A DNA stretch of 64,000 bases from Thermoanaerobaculia bacterium (GTDB lineage: Bacteria > Acidobacteriota > Thermoanaerobaculia > Multivoradales > JAHEKO01), in NCBI GenBank assembly GCA_947259925.1, contig CAMYOG010000041.1, positions 124,001-188,000 on the forward strand. The letters are read 5' to 3'. Below the pieces are notes generated by a model that was given only the letters and a program-made list of their open reading frames with translations, was not told the origin of the DNA and made no database searches. Of this stretch, positions 58,543 through 64,000 are shown piece by piece. Made by a program: the position numbers and the translations under genes. Each line of letters opens with the position of its first letter. The stretch's first letter is position 1.

Positions 58543-59328
58543 ATGACCGTGAGCCAGCGCTTTCATTTCAAGGCTTCGCTCTCCGAGAGCACCCTTCCGG
58601 AGATGCTCTATTCGATCCATCGCTTCCGCGTACCGGGGGTGATCGAAGCGCGCAACGCACAGACGACCAAGCATATCTACATCCGCGAGGGGTACGTCAT
58701 CCACGCGGCCTCGACCGACCGCGAGGACAGCCTCGGCGCGCACCTGGTACGCCAGGGGAAGGTGACCGAGGACCAGTACAAGCAGCTCTCGCAGGAGCTC
58801 CAGAATGCCGGCCAGCGCCTGGGAGTTCTCCTGCTCAAACGGCGGCTCCTGACTCCCGACGCGGTGCGCAGGGCGATCCGCGAGCACATCGCGGAGATCG
58901 TGTGGAGCCTCTTCTTCTGGCGTGAAGGCGAGGTGAGCTTCAGCGTCGGCGAGTTCCATGGCCCGGAGATGGTCCAGATTCAGCTGCCGATGCGGCAGGT
59001 GATCGTGCGCGGCATCCGGCGCGCTCCGCAGGCCCGCCCGCTGGTCAGCCGGCTCGGGCGCAAGGACACGGTGTTCGAGGCCCGCTTCGGCTGGGAGGAG
59101 CTGATCGAGCTCGGACTCGACGGGGACGAGACCCAGATGCTGGAGCTGGTGGATGGCAAGCGGACGCTGTACCATCTGTGCGCCGAAGGTCCGCTGGCGC
59201 CGGCGGAGAACGCCAAGCTCCTCTACGCGTTTCAGGTCCTTCAACTGGTCCGCCGCACGGAGGCGGCCACGAGAACTGGACCGGTCAAGGTCCAGCTCAA
59301 GACCGGGGGCGACGCGCAACGCGCCTAG
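58543..59328 (+). CDS. DUF4388 (PATAN-type) domain protein
   Basis: 261 aa from the ATG at 58543, with GGGGAG 6 bases upstream. The N-terminal half (ESTLPEMLYSIHRFRVPGVIEARN, TKHIYIREGYVIHAAS, LGAHLVRQGKVTE) is the DUF4388 domain. The rest contains a winged-helix-like portion (LLKRRLLTPDAVRRAIREHI) and LVDGKRTLYHLCAEGPLAPAENAKLLYAFQVLQLV. These proteins are regulatory hubs often found with two-component or gliding systems in Acidobacteriota and Deltaproteobacteria. The partner is not visible here. Confidence 0.85.
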   Translation: MTVSQRFHFKASLSESTLPEMLYSIHRFRVPGVIEARNAQTTKHIYIREGYVIHAASTDREDSLGAHLVRQGKVTEDQYKQLSQELQNAGQRLGVLLLKRRLLTPDAVRRAIREHIAEIVWSLFFWREGEVSFSVGEFHGPEMVQIQLPMRQVIVRGIRRAPQARPLVSRLGRKDTVFEARFGWEELIELGLDGDETQMLELVDGKRTLYHLCAEGPLAPAENAKLLYAFQVLQLVRRTEAATRTGPVKVQLKTGGDAQRA

Positions 59329-59346
59329 GTCGTCCCAAGAGACGGA

Positions 59347-59643
59347 ATGCCGATCTACGAGTACCAGTGCGAGGCGTGCGGCCACCGCTCGGAGGCGATC
59401 CAGCGGCTCTCGGAGGACCCGCTCCGCGACTGCGATGAGTGCGGCGGCCCGATCCGGCGCCTGATCTCGGCGCCCGCGGTCCAGTTCAAGGGCTCGGGCT
59501 GGTACGTCACCGACTACGGCGGCCGCAAGAGCTCCGACAGCGCTTCCGAGGGCTCGGAGTCGAAGAAGAGCACGTCCACCGCCGAGAGCTCCTCGAAGAG
59601 CGAGAAGCCGACCGCGTCGGCCGGTTCCAAGGGCTCGGAGTAG
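59347..59643 (+). CDS. FmdB-family zinc-ribbon protein with Ser-rich tail
   Basis: 98 aa. Starts MPIYEYQCEACGHRSEAIQRL with a second CDECGG, giving the CxxC pair for zinc, then RRLISAPAVQFKGSGWYVTDY, the FmdB signature. The last 45 residues are Ser/Lys/Glu/Thr rich (SEGSESKKSTSTAESSSKSEK). It is the second FmdB-like protein in the window. It lies 18 bases after the DUF4388 gene and is probably co-transcribed with it. Confidence 0.92.
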   Translation: MPIYEYQCEACGHRSEAIQRLSEDPLRDCDECGGPIRRLISAPAVQFKGSGWYVTDYGGRKSSDSASEGSESKKSTSTAESSSKSEKPTASAGSKGSE

Positions 59644-59644
59644 A

Positions 59645-60913
59645 ATGCGAGTTGACCCGATGAGCTGCCGAAGCCGACTGACGAAGATGGCACTGCTCCT
59701 GTCGCTGGCCGCGGCGAGCGCGGGCGCGACCTCGTTCGTCACCGTGCCGGACGAGGCGCTGGTCGACGGTGCCGCGGTCATTGCCCAGGTGACGGTCGAG
59801 AGCGTCGAGCCGGCTCCGATCGCGGCCCCTCCGGCGACCGACTACTTCGTGCAGATAGAGCGGCTGCTCAAGGGGTACGTCACCGGCAGCACGGTGGTCG
59901 TCCGGGTGCCGGGCGGGATCGGGCCCGACGGCATCGGCCTGCGCATCTGGGGCGTTCCCCAGTTCCGCACCGGTGAGCGGACCCTGCTCTTCCTGGCGCC
60001 GCGTGTGGACGGTACCTACGGAATCCTGCATCTGATGCTGGGCGCGTTCTCCGAGGTCGAGGCGGGCGGTTATCGGATCGCGGTCCGGGCACTCTCGGAG
60101 GCGCTCAGCCTGCCACTGTCATCGGCCGGCGAGACACCGATGGCGACCGAGCCCCAGCGTGACTTCGCCGGCTTCGTCAACTGGATCACCGACCGGGCCA
60201 ATGGGCTCCGGCGACCGATCGACTACTACCTCGATCCGGCGCTCGCCGACCTTGGACGGCCGCGAGCAAGCGGACCCCTGCTCGAGGACCGCTGCACCCA
60301 GCTCAACTACAGATGGTCCGGCTTCGACCAGGACGAGGCGTTCAAGTGGAGCTTCGACGCGGCGGGCTACGACGGTCGCGGCGGTGGACGGGGAGCGTTC
60401 CTGCGCGCGCGGCGGCTCTGGAAGCGCGCCTCGAACGGGGCCGTCCGCTTCCAGAACGGCGGCGCGTTGCGCAATCGGGCCGCCCTGGGTGGCTTGGATG
60501 GCGTCAACCTGCTGGCCTTCGACGACCCCAGGGACGACGTCGCCGGCAGCTTCAGCTGTAGCTCGGGTGGCGTCTTGTCACTTACCGGCGTCTGGTTCGA
60601 CAACGGTCGCGGTCAGTCGTGCGAGCGGATCGGCACCGGCCGCAAGGGGTTCCGCGACGGCCGGCAGTATCTGGAGATCCTGGCCGCCGACATCCTGGTC
60701 AACGACGGCGCCTCCTGCCTGCTCTCGAAGGACGTGCTGCTGACCGCGCGGATCTTCGCCCACGAGCTGGGACACTCTCTCGGTCTGGCTCACGTCGCCG
60801 ACTCGGCTGCGGTGATGTCCGGCGAGGTCTCGAGGTCCTCGAGTCTCGAGCATCTCGAGGCGTCGGACGTCGAGGCGGTCTCGGAGCTCTACGACACGCC
60901 GCCGAGCAGGTGA
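59645..60913 (+). CDS. Secreted matrixin-type zinc metalloprotease
   Basis: 422 aa. The ATG at 59645 has GGAG 5 bases before it; an internal ATG at 59660 is possible. Signal peptide (ALLLSLAAASAGA). The N-terminal 180 residues form a beta-rich domain of unknown role; the peptidase part follows, with IFAHELGHSLGLAHVADSAAVMSG near residue 370 (HExxHxxGxxH and the Met-turn AVM). A long low-similarity middle section separates the two. A single Zn protease, probably periplasmic or released. Two bases separate it from fmdB. Confidence 0.87.
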   Translation: MRVDPMSCRSRLTKMALLLSLAAASAGATSFVTVPDEALVDGAAVIAQVTVESVEPAPIAAPPATDYFVQIERLLKGYVTGSTVVVRVPGGIGPDGIGLRIWGVPQFRTGERTLLFLAPRVDGTYGILHLMLGAFSEVEAGGYRIAVRALSEALSLPLSSAGETPMATEPQRDFAGFVNWITDRANGLRRPIDYYLDPALADLGRPRASGPLLEDRCTQLNYRWSGFDQDEAFKWSFDAAGYDGRGGGRGAFLRARRLWKRASNGAVRFQNGGALRNRAALGGLDGVNLLAFDDPRDDVAGSFSCSSGGVLSLTGVWFDNGRGQSCERIGTGRKGFRDGRQYLEILAADILVNDGASCLLSKDVLLTARIFAHELGHSLGLAHVADSAAVMSGEVSRSSSLEHLEASDVEAVSELYDTPPSR

Positions 60914-60914
60914 C

Positions 60915-61769
60915 GTGGCGATTCCGTCCGCGGACCAGATCCTGATCGACGCCGGCCGTGCGGTTCGCCGGCACGGCCGCGCCACCCTCTGCCAGATCGT
61001 GCGCACCGAGGGCTCGACGCCCGGGAAGGTCGGCTGGAAGCTGGTGATCTCGCCGTCGGGAGACTGCCGCGGCAACCTCGGTGGCGGGGCGTTCGAGGCA
61101 CTGGTGATCGCGGACGCCAGACAGAAGCTGGCCGAGGCCGCGCCCGAGTCGGAGGTCAAGCGCTACTATCTGACCGAAGAGGCGGTCAAGGGCGAGCCGA
61201 CCGGCATGGTCTGCGGCGGCCTCATCGAGGTGTTGATCGAAGTGCTGATGAAGCCCCCTTTGATGGTGATCTGTGGCGGTGGGCCGGTCGGCCAGGCGCT
61301 GGCCCGCAACGCCGCTCTGTGCGGCTTCGAGATCCGGATCGTCGAAGACCGGGAGGAGTTCCGGCGGCCGGAGCTCTTTCCGGAGAGCGCCTCGGTAGTC
61401 GGGGTGGAACGTGACTTCGAGCAGGAGTTCCTGCCCGACTCGGGTCAGCAGCTGTTCGTGGTGGTGGTTACGCGCTGCTGGGAGACCGACCTGGCGGCCC
61501 TCACCGCGGCCCTGCGGCAGCGCCCGACCCCCCTCGCCTATCTCGGCCTGATGGGCAGCGCGCGCAAGGTCGAGCACGTCCGGGCGGAGCTCGAAGACCG
61601 GGGCTTCGACCTGTCGGAGGTCGAGCTGCGCGCCCCGATCGGTCTGCCGATCGGCGGCGACACGCCGGCGGAGATCGCGGTCTCGATCCTCGCTGAGATC
61701 ATCGCTACCCGGAGCGGGCGGTCGACCGCGCCAGGTCCGGCCACGGCCGGCACCGCGACGCCGAAGTAG
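60915..61769 (+). CDS. xdhC: XdhC-family molybdenum cofactor maturation protein
   Basis: 284 aa, GTG start one base after the matrixin stop. XdhC binds the molybdopterin cofactor and prepares it for xanthine-dehydrogenase-type enzymes. Seen: TEGSTPGKVGWKLVIS, NLGGGAFEALV, MVCGGLIEVLIEV (conserved Cys), the Rossmann CGGGPVGQALARNAA and a C-terminal GLMGSARKVEHVRAEL, AEIAVSILAEI. No dehydrogenase subunits are in the window. Coupling to a metalloprotease is probably positional only. The best name is XdhC-like accessory protein. Confidence 0.88.
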   Translation: MAIPSADQILIDAGRAVRRHGRATLCQIVRTEGSTPGKVGWKLVISPSGDCRGNLGGGAFEALVIADARQKLAEAAPESEVKRYYLTEEAVKGEPTGMVCGGLIEVLIEVLMKPPLMVICGGGPVGQALARNAALCGFEIRIVEDREEFRRPELFPESASVVGVERDFEQEFLPDSGQQLFVVVVTRCWETDLAALTAALRQRPTPLAYLGLMGSARKVEHVRAELEDRGFDLSEVELRAPIGLPIGGDTPAEIAVSILAEIIATRSGRSTAPGPATAGTATPK

Positions 61770-61819
61770 CCCGGATGCGCCGCCGTGGGCGATCTGTTGC
61801 CGACCGCGGCGCGCGATCG

Positions 61820-61825
61820 TAAGCT
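61820..61825 (+). promoter_or_regulatory. Candidate -10 element (TAAGCT) for the kinase/ParB fusion gene
   Basis: TAAGCT ends 9 bases before the ATG at 61835 with no ribosome site between, matching the geometry of other leaderless candidates. Confidence 0.35.
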
Positions 61826-61834
61826 AGGCGCCCG

Positions 61835-62806
61835 ATGAGCGCGGCTGGATCCCCGTGGAAGTGTTTTACGGTCTCGGGCGAGATCGGCTCGGGCAAGAGC
61901 AGCGTCGCGCGGCTCCTGGCGGCGAGGACCGGAGCCGAATATCACTCGACCGGCAGCCTCCAGCGCCATCTGGCGAGCGAAAGGAGCATGAGCACCCTGG
62001 AGATGAACCTGCTGTCGGAGACCGATGCGACGATCGACGAGGAGGTCGACGGCTTCACCCGTGAGCTCGCCGCCTCGGGACGGGACTTCGTCATCGATTC
62101 TCGCCTCGCCTGGCACTTTGTTCCCGAGGCGCTCAAGATCTTCCTCCTGGTCGACACCAATCTGGCGGTCGAGCGGGTGTTGGGCGACCAGCCGAGTCGC
62201 AGCGAGTCCGAGTCGTACGGCGGCCCTGACGAGGCGGTGCGCGACATCCGGGCGCGGCAGGAGAGCGAGCGGCGCCGCTTCATCGGCACCTACGGTGTCG
62301 ACCTCTTTCGCTGGTCGAACTACAACCTGGTCATCGAAACCTCCAGGATCACCCCCGAGCGCACGGTCGAGCTGATCCTCGAGCACCGCGCCGACGACCA
62401 GCCACGGACGACTCGATTCTGGCTGTCGCCCAGGTCGATCTATCCGACCGCGCCGGTCGAGGTGACGGCCGGAGCAGAGAGCGCCGGACTGCTCGATTCG
62501 ATGCGCCGGGACGGATTCGATACGGCGTCACCGCTGCGGATCGTGGCGTCGCGCGACCGCGGCCTCTATGTGCTCGAGGGCCATCGGCGGCTCAGCTGCG
62601 CCCTCCGGCTCGGGTTGGCCGTCGTTCCCTGCCGGCTCGCCGGGCAGGGCGACGACGAGATCGCCCCGGGAACCACCGTTGCGGAGATGCTCGCCGCCAA
62701 GCCGCTCGCCGCGCGCATCCGCGACTGGGAGGAGAGCCACGACTTCCGCTTCAGCTCCCATCCCGACGGGCAACCCGAGCCACTGGCTTCGGTCGAGGAG
62801 AGCTAG
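61835..62806 (+). CDS. Nucleotide kinase fused to a ParB/Srx-like domain
   Basis: 323 aa. Residues 10-185 resemble a CMP-kinase-like P-loop enzyme: SGEIGSGKSSVARLL (Walker A, Lys21), a DSRLAWHFVPEALKIFLLVD segment, RQESERRRF and YNLVIETSRITPERTVELIL. A linker leads to a C-terminal domain (about 195-275) with FWLSPRSIYPT, RGLYVLEGHRRLSCALRLGL (Gly249-His-Arg-Arg, as in ParB/sulfiredoxin-like active sites). Some ParB-fold enzymes hydrolyse CTP and others phosphorylate serine. This fusion is unknown to me. Single gene with a hairpin after it. Confidence 0.8.
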   Translation: MSAAGSPWKCFTVSGEIGSGKSSVARLLAARTGAEYHSTGSLQRHLASERSMSTLEMNLLSETDATIDEEVDGFTRELAASGRDFVIDSRLAWHFVPEALKIFLLVDTNLAVERVLGDQPSRSESESYGGPDEAVRDIRARQESERRRFIGTYGVDLFRWSNYNLVIETSRITPERTVELILEHRADDQPRTTRFWLSPRSIYPTAPVEVTAGAESAGLLDSMRRDGFDTASPLRIVASRDRGLYVLEGHRRLSCALRLGLAVVPCRLAGQGDDEIAPGTTVAEMLAAKPLAARIRDWEESHDFRFSSHPDGQPEPLASVEES

Positions 62807-62809
62807 GGA

Positions 62810-62857
62810 TGCCAGGCCTGCAAGATGCAAGTGCTCACGGGACCTGCAGGCCTGGCA
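62810..62857. terminator. Bidirectional inverted repeat between convergent genes
   Basis: Perfect 13-base arms TGCCAGGCCTGCA / TGCAGGCCTGGCA separated by 22 bases, placed between the stops of the kinase/ParB and PilR-like genes (62806 and 62863). No U tract on either side. Confidence 0.6.
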
Positions 62858-62862
62858 CCGCC

Positions 62863-64000
<1,138 letters not shown>

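Overview
The window is GC-rich DNA from a Gram-negative bacterium: there are outer-membrane barrels, a TonB-dependent receptor, many lipoproteins and a NfeD/SPFH pair. Several features favour Acidobacteriota (Thermoanaerobaculia-like): a CRTAC1/ASPIC-UnbV protein coupled to a TPR protein, a Ser/Thr kinase fused to a TolB-like domain and TPRs, tandem-domain cyclases, NHLM-type exporters and a PilR-like regulator. This assignment is inference; no rRNA marker is present. I see no rRNA, tRNA, CRISPR array, insertion sequence or phage. Coding density is very high, and many neighbours are coupled by 4-base ATGA/GTGA overlaps.

1-2.6 kb (minus strand): a coupled cluster of an AdoMet-decarboxylase-like protein, a double exosortase and a SAM methyltransferase. 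2.6-13.7 kb: mostly single housekeeping or secreted genes (pirin, PQQ-type sugar dehydrogenase, CRTAC1+TPR pair, MBL hydrolase, SDR, Ser/Thr kinase, DinB). 13.7-16.2 kb: an archaemetzincin variant, a 0.7 kb gene-poor stretch and a pentaheme cytochrome. 16.2-19.4 kb: two tandem paralogs of a secreted family I do not recognise. 19.5-24.2 kb: RecQ and a ZnuD-like TonB receptor with a small Cys/His-bearing exported protein. 24.3-35.4 kb: UbiX, sugar epimerase, STAS, GNAT, a double cyclase, F420/NADP-type reductase, SPFH/NfeD, paired lipoproteins, RlmN, an APC permease and YceI.

35.4-42.0 kb (minus strand): an NHLM-type peptide export set (HlyD adaptor, C39 peptidase-ABC, second ABC) with no recognisable substrate gene. 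42-48 kb: small secreted proteins, FmdB, FHA, an ATP-grasp plus spermidine-synthase-like pair, a VanY-like carboxypeptidase, two ribbon-helix-helix proteins and a secreted serine protease.

49.2-57.3 kb (plus strand): six genes in unbroken translational coupling: degenerate receiver, membrane HEAT protein, processive GT2 synthase, small membrane protein, GT-C-like membrane protein and TPR/outer-membrane barrel. This looks like a synthase-dependent exopolysaccharide assembly and export machine of a layout I cannot match to Pga, Bcs or Alg. 57.3-64 kb: MoeA and XdhC (molybdenum cofactor), DUF4388, FmdB, a secreted matrixin, a nucleotide-kinase/ParB-like fusion and a truncated NtrC/PilR-type regulator.

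Across the window many first genes have a TANNNT-like hexamer only 6-9 bases before the start codon and no Shine-Dalgarno sequence, which suggests widespread leaderless transcription. The strongest novelty candidates are the double exosortase cluster, the 49-57 kb polysaccharide operon, the tandem paralog family, the kinase/ParB fusion and the orphan NHLM exporter.
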